Shown: piece by piece, positions 15,801-24,889 of the stretch
Layout: each line of letters opens with the position of its first letter
Position numbering within the stretch: the stretch's first letter is position 1
Assembly: GCF_900115135.1 (NCBI RefSeq)
Contig: NZ_FOVK01000003.1
Coordinates: 62,001 to 126,000, forward strand
Origin: Proteiniclasticum ruminis
GTDB lineage: Bacteria; Bacillota; Clostridia; Clostridiales; Clostridiaceae
Direction of reading: 5' to 3'
DNA: 64,000 bases
The notes under the pieces: generated by a model
Database searches by the model: none
What the model saw: only the letters and a program-made list of their open reading frames with translations
What the model was told of the DNA's origin: nothing
Position numbers and translations under genes: made by a program

Positions 15801-16360
15801 TGAAGTGGATTCACAGAAAAAGTCTATCCTTCTTACTGGTCTTTCTGCTGTCTACGCTTTTTGCAGGATGCAGCATCCTTGATGCTGTGGTGGAGGAAGA
15901 GGTAAATACACCGGGGGTATCTGAAGAAAACCCTGGTGAGTCTCCAGGTGTGGAGTCTCCGGAGGAGGAAGAACACCCGGAAACCAGTGTGAAGGAAATT
16001 ACAGAAGAGGGATTCTATACCAGCAAAGAAGAGGTGGCCCTTTATCTTCATACCTTCGGGAAGCTTCCAGGAAATTACCTGACAAAAAGGGAAGCGGAAG
16101 ATCTTGGCTGGGAAGCCAGTGAAGGGAATCTCTGGGAAGTGACAGAAAAGATGAGCATCGGAGGAGACCGGTTCGGAAACCGGGAAGGGCTTCTCCCTAG
16201 TGCCAGCGGCAGAAAGTGGTATGAGTGCGACATCGATTATGCAGGCGGATACCGGAATGAGAAGAGGATTGTTTATTCCAGCGATGGACTCATTTATTAT
16301 ACGGGAGACCATTATGAGTCTTTTGTGCAGCTCTATGATGCGGAAGGAGCAGTACCATGA
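15800..16360 (+). CDS. Barnase-like guanyl-specific ribonuclease, predicted lipoprotein
   Basis: A 186-residue exported RNase. The N-terminal signal ends in the lipobox LFAGC (Cys24), then an acidic Pro/Glu-rich linker of about 45 residues, then a barnase domain from about residue 72. The catalytic residues of barnase are in place: Glu142 (YECDI), Arg152/Arg156 (YRNEKRIVYSS) and His171 (DHYESF); the LPGNYLTK and SIGGDRFGNREG blocks also match. Most family members are secreted free; here a lipid anchor is predicted. The start overlaps the BFD-like stop, and the stop overlaps the barstar start (ATGA), so the three genes are one tightly coupled unit. Confidence 0.93.
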   Translation: MKWIHRKSLSFLLVFLLSTLFAGCSILDAVVEEEVNTPGVSEENPGESPGVESPEEEEHPETSVKEITEEGFYTSKEEVALYLHTFGKLPGNYLTKREAEDLGWEASEGNLWEVTEKMSIGGDRFGNREGLLPSASGRKWYECDIDYAGGYRNEKRIVYSSDGLIYYTGDHYESFVQLYDAEGAVP

Positions 16361-16626
16361 AAAAAGTGCATTTGAACGGAAAAAGAATGATCTCAAAAGA
16401 AGTGACCCATGCGTATCTCAAACGGAAATTTAATTTCCCGGATTATTACGGAAAGAACTTGGATGCTTTGTGGGATCTTCTCACCACCCTTGGAAAAGAC
16501 ACGGACATTATTATTCTCCATAAAGACTGCATCCTGGAAAACCTGGGATCCTATGGAGAAGCGCTTTTGGCTCTTTTTCTGGAGCTTCCTGAAGAGTCGG
16601 ACCGGATCAAGGTGGAAATCAGATAG
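16357..16626 (+). CDS. Barstar family ribonuclease inhibitor
   Basis: An 89-residue cytoplasmic inhibitor matching barstar: YYGKNLDALWDLL at residues 30-42 contains the barnase-binding Asp36, Trp39 and Asp40 equivalents. It would block the active site of any barnase-like enzyme that has not been exported and so protect the producer. It overlaps the RNase gene by four bases. The close coupling ensures that inhibitor is made with the enzyme. A terminator follows directly. Confidence 0.93.
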   Translation: MKKVHLNGKRMISKEVTHAYLKRKFNFPDYYGKNLDALWDLLTTLGKDTDIIILHKDCILENLGSYGEALLALFLELPEESDRIKVEIR

Positions 16627-16633
16627 TGAAGCG

Positions 16634-16666
16634 CCGCCGGAGAGGAAATCCTCCCTGGCGGTTTTC
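16634..16666 (+). terminator. Terminator after barstar
   Basis: CCGCC (16634-16638) pairs with GGCGG (16657-16661), with an inner GAGAGG/CCTCCC stem, then TTTTC. Confidence 0.8.
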
Positions 16667-16713
16667 TTTTTGCCTTTTTCAAGAATCTTCTCTACGTTTT
16701 CACAACTATCCGT

Positions 16714-16719
16714 TATAAT
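16714..16719 (+). promoter_or_regulatory. Probable -10 box of the 364-residue unknown
   Basis: TATAAT, 62 bases before the start codon. Confidence 0.45.
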
Positions 16720-16780
16720 GAATAGAAAGAAGACGGATTCCTCATAATAAAGGAGTCATTAAAAGTCAAAGGAGAAACAG

Positions 16781-17875
16781 ATGAATTTTAGATATAAGAC
16801 CATAAGAGAACTTTTGTTAAACTGTGAAATGGAGGACCTTGCCATTGCACTGGACCATTTTGATGAGGAGTATAGAGAAGAGGAGACCCAGGAAGACCTC
16901 ATAGAGAAGCTGGAGAACGCTCAGAAATCCTATCCAGCAGAAGCCTTCTATATGCTCTCCCAGGAAGACCTTGCACTACTGAATACCATAAAGAAAGCAA
17001 ACGGTATGATCACCGTAGATATGAATGAAGAAAACCATGAACTCATGGATGCAGTGGACAGACTCATGGATCTTTGCATCGTGACGTCAAAATCTGATGT
17101 GGAAAGTGAGCTAGCGGACGTGTTTGTCAGTGAAGAGTTCCTTTCTGTATTCGAATCCTATCTGGAACCGGAAAGAAGAAGTTTTGCGGGGTATCTGGAT
17201 GAAGCAGCCCGTATGGTGGAGGGTGCACTGTATTACTATGGTGCTTTGCCGCTAGAGAAGCTTTTTGAGCTGGTTCATACCAATCACGGCAATATGGATT
17301 TCACATTCTTCAATCGGGTGCTGTCCTACAAGCTGACCCTGGATGGACTCTATGAGTCTGTGGACATTGGCGAAACAGAGTATATTTTGGCTGCGGATTA
17401 TCAGGACTTTTATGACTTAACCGAGATTTCAATGAAAGAAAAGCTCTATGGCTATCGTCCCCTCACGAGAGAAGAACTCCTTCAGGCAGGAGATCCGGAC
17501 TTTATAGAAAATGAGGAGGAGTTCATGGATCTTTATCTATCCATGGAAGAAGCCGAGGTTTCGGAAGAGCTTACAGAGGACCTTTTCTATCAGGTGCCGG
17601 AAGAAGTGATTCTTCTGATGTTCCTGAACTTCACCATGGACCTGGCGAGAAAGCATCCTCATCCGGAGGTCATTGTGGAGGAGTTCTTCAGCGGTATCAC
17701 CCTGAGCCAGAAGGAGAGCATCAAAGACATCCGTAAGAGATTCATGGATTATGTGAACAAAGTGGCCCGATGGAGCTATTTAGGCCATTCCTTTGACCAA
17801 CATCCAAAGAAAAAGATGGAGAACAAAAATGTGGTTTCCATGAAAGCATATATCGGACGTAAAAATCCATCCTAA
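16781..17875 (+). CDS. Acidic cytoplasmic protein of unknown function
   Basis: A 364-residue, strongly acidic, helix-rich protein without signal peptide or membrane segment. The N-terminal 70 residues repeat E/D-rich helices (DHFDEEYREEETQEDLIEKL); the middle has two aromatic patches (ALYYYGALPLEKLF and TEYILAADYQDFY); the C-terminal 30 residues turn basic (HPKKKMENKNVVSM). I do not recognise the family. The pattern of a winged-helix-like segment around residues 145-180 followed by a beta hairpin is possible but not certain. It is a single-gene unit with its own promoter; the ribosome binding site is AAAGGAG. Confidence 0.75.
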   Translation: MNFRYKTIRELLLNCEMEDLAIALDHFDEEYREEETQEDLIEKLENAQKSYPAEAFYMLSQEDLALLNTIKKANGMITVDMNEENHELMDAVDRLMDLCIVTSKSDVESELADVFVSEEFLSVFESYLEPERRSFAGYLDEAARMVEGALYYYGALPLEKLFELVHTNHGNMDFTFFNRVLSYKLTLDGLYESVDIGETEYILAADYQDFYDLTEISMKEKLYGYRPLTREELLQAGDPDFIENEEEFMDLYLSMEEAEVSEELTEDLFYQVPEEVILLMFLNFTMDLARKHPHPEVIVEEFFSGITLSQKESIKDIRKRFMDYVNKVARWSYLGHSFDQHPKKKMENKNVVSMKAYIGRKNPS

Positions 17876-17915
17876 GCTTCGTGCTCATGGTGGGCTAAAC
17901 AGTCAAATAAGTTGT

Positions 17916-17944
17916 TTGACAAGGTATAAGGCATATACTATAAT
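17916..17944 (+). promoter_or_regulatory. Promoter of the ileS T-box transcript
   Basis: TTGACA (17916-17921), 17-base spacer, TATAAT (17939-17944): consensus sigma-A promoter. Confidence 0.9.
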
Positions 17945-17950
17945 TATGTG

Positions 17951-18198
17951 GTCAAACGCTGTGATCAGGAAGAGTATCTTCTATTCATCGCTTATAGAGA
18001 AAGGTTGGTTGGTGCAAAACCTGAAGCGGAAAGATGAGAAAATCACCTGGGAGCGGATCTTCTGAACGATGTAGTAAGAAGATACGTGATTTCACGTTAC
18101 GGAAATAGGATATATCAGAAGAAATGTTTCTTCCTGTATCTGAAGATTTATATTTAGGTGGTATAGCGAGACCTCGCCCTATTTGGGCAGGTCTTTTT
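17951..18198 (+). promoter_or_regulatory. T-box leader of ileS, specifier AUC
   Basis: The leader fills the gap before ileS. Stem I has the distal loop with GGTTGGTTGGTGCAAAACC near 18003-18021; on its 3' side the specifier loop reads AAAATCACC, with the Ile codon ATC at 18042-18044. The T-box itself is AGGTGGTATAGCG at 18156-18168. Uncharged tRNA-Ile is expected to stabilise the antiterminator and allow ileS transcription. The T-box motif is a variant of the usual AGGGTGGTACCGCG. Confidence 0.92.
18169..18198 (+). terminator. Regulated terminator of the ileS T-box
   Basis: AGACCT-c-GCCC (18169-18179) pairs with GGGC-AGGTCT (18185-18194), then a T run to 18198. Confidence 0.9.
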
Positions 18199-18231
18199 TA
18201 TTTATTAGGGAAAGAAGGAGTTGTTGAGAGC

Positions 18232-21200
18232 ATGTACAAAAAAGTAGAAGCGGGAAAATCTTTTGTTTCCATGGAAGATGAAATCCGTGAACTGTGGCAT
18301 GAGAAAGACATCGTAGAAAAAAACTACAAACTGAATCAGGATGGGGAAGTGTTCACTTTCTTTGATGGCCCTCCAACGGCCAATGGAAAACCACACGTAG
18401 GACACGTGCTCACAAGAGTCATCAAGGATCTTATTCCAAGATACAAAGTGATGAAAGGGTACAAGGTTCTGAGAAAAGCTGGATGGGACACCCATGGTCT
18501 TCCAGTGGAGCTGGAAATCGAGAAGAAACTGGGCATCAATGGAAAAGAAGGCATTGAAGAGTATGGCGTAGAAAACTTCATCAATGAATGTAAGGAAAGT
18601 GTATTCAAGTACACCAGCATGTGGAAGGAAATGTCTGAGAAGATCGGTTTCTGGGTAGATATGGAAGATCCTTACATCACTTATAAAAATGATTATATCG
18701 AATCTGAGTGGTGGGCGCTGAAGACCATGTGGGAGAAGGATCTTCTCTATAAGGGCTTCAAGGTTATGCCTTACTGCCCAAGATGTGGAACAGGTCTGTC
18801 TTCCCATGAAGTTGCGCAGGGGTATAAGGATGTCAAAGACTCCACCGCCATTGCAAAGTTCAAGGTGAAGGGCACAGAAAACAAGTACATTCTGGCCTGG
18901 ACCACAACCCCATGGACACTGCCATCCAATGCGGCACTGGCTGTAAATAAGAGCTTTACTTATGTGGAAGCGAAAGTGGGAGAGGAGATCCTCATCCTGG
19001 CCAAGGAGCTTTGCGAAAAAGTTCTGGAAGGAAAAGAATATGAGATCGTCCGAGAATTCCTGGGCGAAGAGCTGGTAAACACCGATTACGAGCAGCTGAT
19101 GCCTTTCCATACACCAGAGAAGAGAGCGTTCTTTGTCATTCATGGGGACTTTGTCACCTTGTCTGACGGTACCGGTGTGGTACATACCGCTCCAGCCTAT
19201 GGTGAAGACGACTATATGGTGGGCATGAAGAACAACATCCCATTCATCCATTTAGTCAATGAAGAAGGAAAGTTTGTGGATGAAGTGGAGCCTTTCAAGG
19301 GCATGGATGTCCGAAAGGCAGACAAAGCCATCCTGGACTGGCTGGAACAGGAAAACAAGCTGTTCCATACTGAGAAGTATACTCACTCCTACCCACACTG
19401 CTGGAGATGTGACACACCGCTTCTTTACTATCCAAAAGACAGCTGGTTTGTGAGAATGAGCTCCTTAAGAGACAAACTTCTGGAAAACTCCAACAGCGTC
19501 AACTGGTATCCAGATAATGTAAGAACCGGTAGAATGGGCAAGTTCCTGGAGAACGTCATCGACTGGGGCATTTCAAGAGACAGATACTGGGGAACCCCAC
19601 TGCCAATCTGGGAGTGCGAATGCGGCCATAAGGAATGCATCGGTTCCATCGAAGAGCTGAAGAAAAAGGGCAAGCATGTGCCGGAAAACATCGAGCTCCA
19701 TAAGCCATACATCGATGAAGTGCACCTGACCTGTGAAAAGTGCGGCGGGGACATGAAGAGAACCCATGAGGTTATTGATGCCTGGTTTGATTCAGGTTCC
19801 ATGCCTTTTGCCCAGTGGCACTATCCTTTTGAAAACAAGGAAATGTTTGAGGAGAACTTCCCTGCACAGTTCATCTCTGAAGCAGTGGATCAGACCAGAG
19901 GCTGGTTCTATACTCTTCTCGCCATTTCCACAGCCATCTTTGACAGAAGTCCGTTTGAGAATGTCATTGTTATGGGCCATGTTCTGGACAAGAAGGGCAT
20001 CAAGATGTCCAAGCATAAGGGCAATGTTGTAGATCCGATGAAGGTCATCAACGAGCAGGGAGCAGATGCCACCAGATGGCATTTCTATACAGCATCCATG
20101 CCATGGCTGCCCACAAGATTCTCTGAAGATGATGTGGCAGAAAGCCAGAGAAAGTTCCTGCTGACCCTTTATAATGTATACTCCTTCTATGTGCTGTATG
20201 CGGATCTGGATCAGTTCAACCCGCTGGAGTACAAGAACCATGTATCAGACAATGTTATGGACAAATGGATCCTCTCCAAGCTGAACTCTCTCGTGAAGAA
20301 GGTGACGGAAGACCTGGATGGCTACAGAATCACCCAGGCGGCGCTGTCCATTGAAGAGTTCACAGACAGCCTGTCCAACTGGTACGTCAGAAGAAACAGA
20401 GCAAGATTCTGGTCTGATGAACTGTCAGAGGACAAGATCAGTGCCTACACCACCCTGTACCATGTGCTGGTGACTCTAGTGAAGACGGCAGCACCATTTA
20501 TCCCATACCTTGCTGAAAGCATGTACCAGAACCTGGTGGTGAATCTGGACAAAACAGCAGAAGAATCCATCCACTTCACCAGATTCCCTGAAGCAGACGA
20601 AAGTCTCATCCATGAGAATCTTGAGAAGGAGATGGGACTTGCCTACAGTCTGGTGGCTTTAGGAAGAAGTGCAAGAAACACCTCCAATATGAAGAACCGT
20701 CAGCCGCTGTCCCAGATGCTGATTTCTGAAAAGGAGCTTCCAGAGTACTATGGAGACATCATCAAGGAAGAGCTGAACATCAAGGAAGTTGTACTAGGTG
20801 CAGATCTGTCCCAGTACGTGAATTTCGAGATCAAGCCAAATCTTCCAGTTCTTGGAAAGACTTACGGCAAGATGATTCCAAAGATCAGAGCGGCCATCGG
20901 TGCCATGAACCAGATGGATCTGGCATCCAAGATCAATGGCGGTCAGGAAGTGCCTGTGGACATTGATGGGGAAGAAATCATCCTCAATGCCGAGAATCTA
21001 CTGGTGACCATGCAGGGTCTGCCTGGTTATGCCTTTGCAGGTCAGGGTGAACTGGGTGTTATTTTGGACACCAATGTGACACCTGAACTGAAGGAAGAAG
21101 GGGATGTGAGAGAAATCATCTCCAAGGTTCAGAATCTCCGTAAAGAAACGGGCTTTGAAGTGGCAGATAAAATCAGGCTGTATGTTTCCGGCAATGAAAG

Positions 21201-21345
21201 ACTGGAAAGCATCATGAAGAAGTTTGAAGACCATCTGAAGAAGGAGACCCTGACAGAAGAGCTCCACTATGGTGAAGAACATGCCTATGAGGAGTTCAAC
21301 ATCAATGGAGAAGCACTTCAGATTGCAGTAGAAGTTGTGAAGTAA
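18232..21345 (+). CDS. ileS: Isoleucyl-tRNA synthetase, long (eukaryote-like) type
   Basis: A 1037-residue class I synthetase that charges tRNA-Ile. Signature motifs: HVGH at 55-58 and KMSKH at 591-595; the Rossmann entry [10 protein letters not shown] and the editing domain with [11 protein letters not shown] are present. The length, GWDTHGLP and the lack of a C-terminal zinc knuckle place it in the eukaryote-like clade (IleS2-like) rather than the shorter classic bacterial form. The ATG at 18232 follows AAGGAG; an in-frame ATG upstream lies inside the T-box leader and cannot be used when the terminator hairpin forms. It is controlled by the T-box and ends with its own terminator. Confidence 0.97.
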   Translation: MYKKVEAGKSFVSMEDEIRELWHEKDIVEKNYKLNQDGEVFTFFDGPPTANGKPHVGHVLTRVIKDLIPRYKVMKGYKVLRKAGWDTHGLPVELEIEKKLGINGKEGIEEYGVENFINECKESVFKYTSMWKEMSEKIGFWVDMEDPYITYKNDYIESEWWALKTMWEKDLLYKGFKVMPYCPRCGTGLSSHEVAQGYKDVKDSTAIAKFKVKGTENKYILAWTTTPWTLPSNAALAVNKSFTYVEAKVGEEILILAKELCEKVLEGKEYEIVREFLGEELVNTDYEQLMPFHTPEKRAFFVIHGDFVTLSDGTGVVHTAPAYGEDDYMVGMKNNIPFIHLVNEEGKFVDEVEPFKGMDVRKADKAILDWLEQENKLFHTEKYTHSYPHCWRCDTPLLYYPKDSWFVRMSSLRDKLLENSNSVNWYPDNVRTGRMGKFLENVIDWGISRDRYWGTPLPIWECECGHKECIGSIEELKKKGKHVPENIELHKPYIDEVHLTCEKCGGDMKRTHEVIDAWFDSGSMPFAQWHYPFENKEMFEENFPAQFISEAVDQTRGWFYTLLAISTAIFDRSPFENVIVMGHVLDKKGIKMSKHKGNVVDPMKVINEQGADATRWHFYTASMPWLPTRFSEDDVAESQRKFLLTLYNVYSFYVLYADLDQFNPLEYKNHVSDNVMDKWILSKLNSLVKKVTEDLDGYRITQAALSIEEFTDSLSNWYVRRNRARFWSDELSEDKISAYTTLYHVLVTLVKTAAPFIPYLAESMYQNLVVNLDKTAEESIHFTRFPEADESLIHENLEKEMGLAYSLVALGRSARNTSNMKNRQPLSQMLISEKELPEYYGDIIKEELNIKEVVLGADLSQYVNFEIKPNLPVLGKTYGKMIPKIRAAIGAMNQMDLASKINGGQEVPVDIDGEEIILNAENLLVTMQGLPGYAFAGQGELGVILDTNVTPELKEEGDVREIISKVQNLRKETGFEVADKIRLYVSGNERLESIMKKFEDHLKKETLTEELHYGEEHAYEEFNINGEALQIAVEVVK

Positions 21346-21363
21346 TCTAAGGATTTTCAAGAA

Positions 21364-21394
21364 AACCAGCTGTTTAACAGGCAGCTGGTTTTTT
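21364..21394 (+). terminator. Terminator after ileS
   Basis: AACCAGCTG (21364-21372) pairs with CAGCTGGTT (21382-21390), then TTTT. Confidence 0.88.
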
Positions 21395-21646
21395 GCACAA
21401 TGAAAATACAGGATATTATGTAAATTATTTTCATGAAACCTTTACATAATGGAGTGGAAGGTGATATGATAGTATCATTAAATGTAAAATCAGTATTGGT
21501 TTACATTTTCATGAAAAATTCAAAATTATTTCATGAAATCTATATTACAATAGAATTGGAAAGGTTTACGAAACCGGTAAATTCGCAAAGTGAATCTGAA
21601 AGTGAAATGTAAATCAATGAAAATGAATAGATGAGGAGTGGGTAAA
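21395..21646 (+). promoter_or_regulatory. Motif-rich control region of the LacI-family gene
   Basis: This AT-rich stretch has no coding capacity. It holds three identical palindromes TTTCATGAAA (21429-21438, 21507-21516, 21529-21538), four copies of TTTACAT/ATGTAAA (21441-21447, 21482-21488, 21500-21506, 21607-21613), two of which form the 9-bp inverted repeat AAATGTAAA/TTTACATTT (21480-21488, 21500-21508), and ATGATAgTATCAT (21466-21478). A promoter may use TTCAAA (21519-21524) and TATATT (21541-21546), with the third palindrome between them. Confidence 0.65.
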
Positions 21647-22645
21647 ATGGCAGCTTCAATTAAGGATGTTGCAAGAGAAGCGGGCGTCTCCATCGCCACC
21701 GTATCTCGAGTATTAAACAATGTGGATGTAGTCAATGAGGATACAAAGAAAAAGGTGCAGGACGCCATTAAAAAGCTGAGCTACAGACCGAATATCGTGG
21801 CAAGAAGCTTGAAGACACAAAAGACAAAGACCATCGGAATTCTCGTTCCGGATGTATCTAACCAGTTCTATCCTGAAGTCGTCAGAGGTGCAGAAGACGT
21901 AGCGAATATTTATGATTACAACATCATTCTTTGCAACTCGGATTCTGATCTTGAAAAAGAAAAAGAGTACATCCGTGTGCTGAAGGAAAAAATGGTAGAC
22001 GGGATGCTTTATATGAGTTCTTCCCTGGAAGGAGAGATTCTGGATCTTATTGATGAGCTGGAGCTGAAGACCGTTCTTGTAGAAACGAAGATTTCAGGTG
22101 GAAAGCTGCCAAGCGTCACCATCGACAACAAGAAGGCTGCCTATGACGCCACCAAATATCTCATCGATAAAGGCAATAAGAAAGTTGCTTATATCGGACT
22201 CAAGAAAGACCGAAACAATGCGGTATCCAAGCGTTATAACGGATATGAGAAGGCTCTCAAGGACAGCGGCATGGAAGTGGACCCAGGCCTTGTGTACTTT
22301 GGAGACTTGAAACCTGCAGACGGATATAACGGAATCAATGTGATCTTGGAAAACAATGAAATTGATGCGGTGTTCTGCGCTTCTGATGAAGCAGCCATGG
22401 GTGCCATCAATGCATTAAGAGACAAGGGTTTAAGATGTCCCGAAGATGTGGATGTCATGGGATTCAATGACGTAAACATGGCAGCGGTATTCTATCCAAA
22501 GCTCACCACCATTGCACAGCCAATGTATGACATGGGTTCTGTTGGCATGAGAATGCTCATCAAAGCTGTAAACAACAAGCCTCTGGAAGACAACCAGTAC
22601 GTACTTCAGTACTACTTAGTGGAAAGAGACTCTGTAAAGAAGTAG
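21647..22645 (+). CDS. LacI-family transcription regulator (CcpA-like)
   Basis: A 332-residue regulator with an N-terminal LacI helix-turn-helix (SIKDVAREAGVSIATVSRVLN, residues 4-24 region), hinge helix SYRPNIVARSLK, and a periplasmic-binding-protein-like ligand domain ending in GFNDV and TTIAQPMYDMG. It resembles CcpA in length and layout, but I cannot confirm a Ser-phosphorylated-HPr interface. The ATG is preferred over a GTG three codons earlier because GAGGAG overlaps that GTG. The long palindrome-rich leader upstream suggests autoregulation. The PgpA-like gene follows at 13 bases. Confidence 0.92.
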   Translation: MAASIKDVAREAGVSIATVSRVLNNVDVVNEDTKKKVQDAIKKLSYRPNIVARSLKTQKTKTIGILVPDVSNQFYPEVVRGAEDVANIYDYNIILCNSDSDLEKEKEYIRVLKEKMVDGMLYMSSSLEGEILDLIDELELKTVLVETKISGGKLPSVTIDNKKAAYDATKYLIDKGNKKVAYIGLKKDRNNAVSKRYNGYEKALKDSGMEVDPGLVYFGDLKPADGYNGINVILENNEIDAVFCASDEAAMGAINALRDKGLRCPEDVDVMGFNDVNMAAVFYPKLTTIAQPMYDMGSVGMRMLIKAVNNKPLEDNQYVLQYYLVERDSVKK

Positions 22646-22658
22646 GAAGGAGAGTGCC

Positions 22659-23156
22659 ATGGCTTATAAATACAACATGGAGGAGCTCCATGAGATGACC
22701 GTTAAGACTCTGGAAAGGCGTGGCGTTACCTTAGAAGATATCGCAGATATCGTCATGATCCTTCAGGAGAAATACTATGAAGGCCTCACCAAAGAAATGT
22801 GTGTGGAAAATCTCAAAGCAGTTCTTCGGAAGCGTGAGATCATCCATGCGGTGCTGACGGGCATCGCCATTGATGAGATTGCAGAGAAAAAGCTTCTGCC
22901 GGAACCTTTGCAGGAAATCGTGGAAAGTGATGAAGGGCTTTATGGAATTGATGAAATCCTGCCTCTTTCCATCGTCAATGTCTATGGAAGCATCGGACTC
23001 ACAAACTTTGGTTATTTGGATAAAGAAAAAATTGGGATCATCAAAAAACTGGATGAGGAAAAGCATGGCATCCATGTGAATACCTTCCTGGATGATATTG
23101 TTGCAGCACTTGCTGCGGCAGCTGCCAGCAGACTCGCTCATTCAGACAGATCATAG
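22659..23156 (+). CDS. PgpA/YutG-like phosphatidylglycerophosphatase A family protein
   Basis: A 165-residue protein of the phosphatidylglycerophosphatase A family, soluble form as in Bacillus YutG. Family blocks are LEDIADIVMILQEKYY, GLYGIDEILPLSIVNVYGSIGLTNFGYLDK and VNTFLDDIVAALAAAAASRLAH. Membrane-bound PgpA of E. coli makes phosphatidylglycerol; the soluble Firmicute homologues have uncertain activity. It has no clear membrane span. It lies in the same transcript as the LacI-type regulator. Confidence 0.85.
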   Translation: MAYKYNMEELHEMTVKTLERRGVTLEDIADIVMILQEKYYEGLTKEMCVENLKAVLRKREIIHAVLTGIAIDEIAEKKLLPEPLQEIVESDEGLYGIDEILPLSIVNVYGSIGLTNFGYLDKEKIGIIKKLDEEKHGIHVNTFLDDIVAALAAAAASRLAHSDRS

Positions 23157-23168
23157 AAGAAAAGGGTT

Positions 23169-23200
23169 AAGATACACAATGATGATTGTGTGTCTTTTCC
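23169..23200 (+). terminator. Terminator after the PgpA-like gene
   Basis: GATACACAAT (23171-23180) pairs (one G-T) with ATTGTGTGTC (23185-23194), then TTTT. Confidence 0.75.
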
Positions 23201-23390
23201 TTTTTTTCAGAAGCAGTACAGATTTTTCAAATCTGTATCTCTTTCAGTGAAAAAATGACTTTACAGAACCGGATAAAAGTAATATCATAATGGGTATGCC
23301 TAATAAGGTACAATGATTAAATAAAAAAATAAAACTGTGAGACATATTTTAGCGTTGCAGTTTGCCGTAAGGCCGAGGAGGATTCATATT

Positions 23391-24809
23391 ATGGGAGATC
23401 GTGCAAAGCTGATGAGAGAGGAGAAAATCTTCAAGCTGTTCTTGAGGTTTTCAATTCCAGCTATTTTAGGGATGATTGTCCAGTCCCTGTACAATATTGT
23501 GGACAGAATTTTTATTGGTAATATTCCTTTGGTTGGTGGACTTGCCATCAGCGGTATTGGTGTCGTACTGCCCATCACCTTTATCATCATGGGATTTGGT
23601 ATGCTCTTTGGTATAGGTTCCGGAGCGAATATTTCTATCAAGCTGGGACAGAACAAGAAAGACGACGCAGAGAAAATTTTTGGTGTAGGATTTTTCATGC
23701 TGGCAGCAGCTGGCGTTGCCATTACGGTTTTTGGTCTGATCTTTTTGGAGCAGATTGTCAATCTTTATGGTGCAGATGATACCATACGAGTATACGCCAA
23801 GGATTATCTAAGGATCATCTTATACGGAAACATTTTCAATACCATCGCCTTTGGACTCAACAACATCATCCGTGCAGAAGGAAATGCGAAGATTGCCATG
23901 TATACCATGCTGGTGGGTGCCATCACCAATACAGTGCTGGACCCAATTCTCATTTACGGATTCAACATGGGTGTAGCTGGTGCTGCTTGGGCCACCATCA
24001 TCGCTCAGTTTGCGAGCTTTGTATGGACCATGTCCTATTTTGTCACTGGGAAGAGCATGCTGAAACTAAGGAAAGAGTATATCCGCTATTCCAATTCACT
24101 GGTGCTGAAGATCATGTCCATCGGCGCCTCACCTTTTGCCATGCAGGTGGCAGGAAGCGTTGTGGGAATTCTCATGAATCAGAGCCTTTCCACTTACGGT
24201 GGTTCTCTGGCCATTGGTGCCTATGCAGCCATCAACTCCGTGGTGACACTTTTCTTTATGCCAATTTTTGGAATGAATCAGGGTCTCCAGCCCATCATTG
24301 GGTTCAACTATGGAGCGAAGAATTTCAGAAGAGTCCGGGAAGCGCTGAATGTGGGACTGATTTCTGCAACGGCAGTTTGTGTCGTTGGATTTATCTTTGT
24401 CCAGACCATGCCTGAGGTATTCATCAACTTCATCTCCAAGGATCCTGAAATCAGGACCATGGGTGTGGAGGGCATCAAGAGGTTTATGATCATGATGCCA
24501 GTGATTGGAACACAGATCATCAGTGCAAACTTCTTCCAGGCCATCGGAAAGGCTCAGAAGTCCTTTATCCTGTCCATGCTGAGACAGGTGATACTGCTCA
24601 TTCCGCTGATTCTCATTCTGCCGAATTTCTTCGGCCTCATGGGTATCTGGACTGCAGTGCCTATTGCGGACTTCATCGCCACCGCAGTAACCGCAGTGGT
24701 TCTCATTGCCGAAATGAAGAATCTCCATCGGGATGAATTGCAGTACCGTGAAGAGAGAAAAGATCAGATTGAAGAGAATGTGGAGAAAAAGCTTGGAGCA
24801 AGCCTTTAA
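23391..24809 (+). CDS. MATE family efflux transporter
   Basis: A 472-residue membrane protein with 12 predicted segments in two homologous halves. The first half opens FRFSIPAILGMIVQSLYNIVDRIFIG and contains the ISGIGVVLPI block; the second has MQVAGSVVGILMNQ and the GMNQGLQPIIGFNYGA block, all typical of MATE exporters of the DinF/MepA branch. These use Na+ or H+ to export cationic drugs or metabolites. The ATG at 23391 follows GAGGAGG; an earlier in-frame ATG has no site. It is a monocistronic gene with a strong terminator. Confidence 0.93.
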   Translation: MGDRAKLMREEKIFKLFLRFSIPAILGMIVQSLYNIVDRIFIGNIPLVGGLAISGIGVVLPITFIIMGFGMLFGIGSGANISIKLGQNKKDDAEKIFGVGFFMLAAAGVAITVFGLIFLEQIVNLYGADDTIRVYAKDYLRIILYGNIFNTIAFGLNNIIRAEGNAKIAMYTMLVGAITNTVLDPILIYGFNMGVAGAAWATIIAQFASFVWTMSYFVTGKSMLKLRKEYIRYSNSLVLKIMSIGASPFAMQVAGSVVGILMNQSLSTYGGSLAIGAYAAINSVVTLFFMPIFGMNQGLQPIIGFNYGAKNFRRVREALNVGLISATAVCVVGFIFVQTMPEVFINFISKDPEIRTMGVEGIKRFMIMMPVIGTQIISANFFQAIGKAQKSFILSMLRQVILLIPLILILPNFFGLMGIWTAVPIADFIATAVTAVVLIAEMKNLHRDELQYREERKDQIEENVEKKLGASL

Positions 24810-24837
24810 GAATCTCTGAGGAATAATTTCATAGAAC

Positions 24838-24876
24838 AAAAAAGGAACAGCATCGGATGAAGCTGTTCCTTTTTTC
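24838..24876. terminator. Bidirectional terminator between convergent genes
   Basis: GGAACAGC (24844-24851) pairs with GCTGTTCC (24862-24869), flanked by an A run on the left and a T run on the right. Confidence 0.88.
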
Positions 24877-24889
24877 CATTTTGAGCCAT

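Noticed and set aside
15800-16626. Classical intracellular toxin-antitoxin system
   Set aside because: The RNase has an export signal with lipobox, so it is meant to act outside; barstar is better seen as self-protection.
18124-18231. Upstream ATG for ileS at 18124
   Set aside because: It lies in the T-box leader before the terminator; the ribosome binding site supports 18232.
18205-19251. 348-codon minus-strand frame opposite ileS
   Set aside because: Shadow of a conserved synthetase; no family features.
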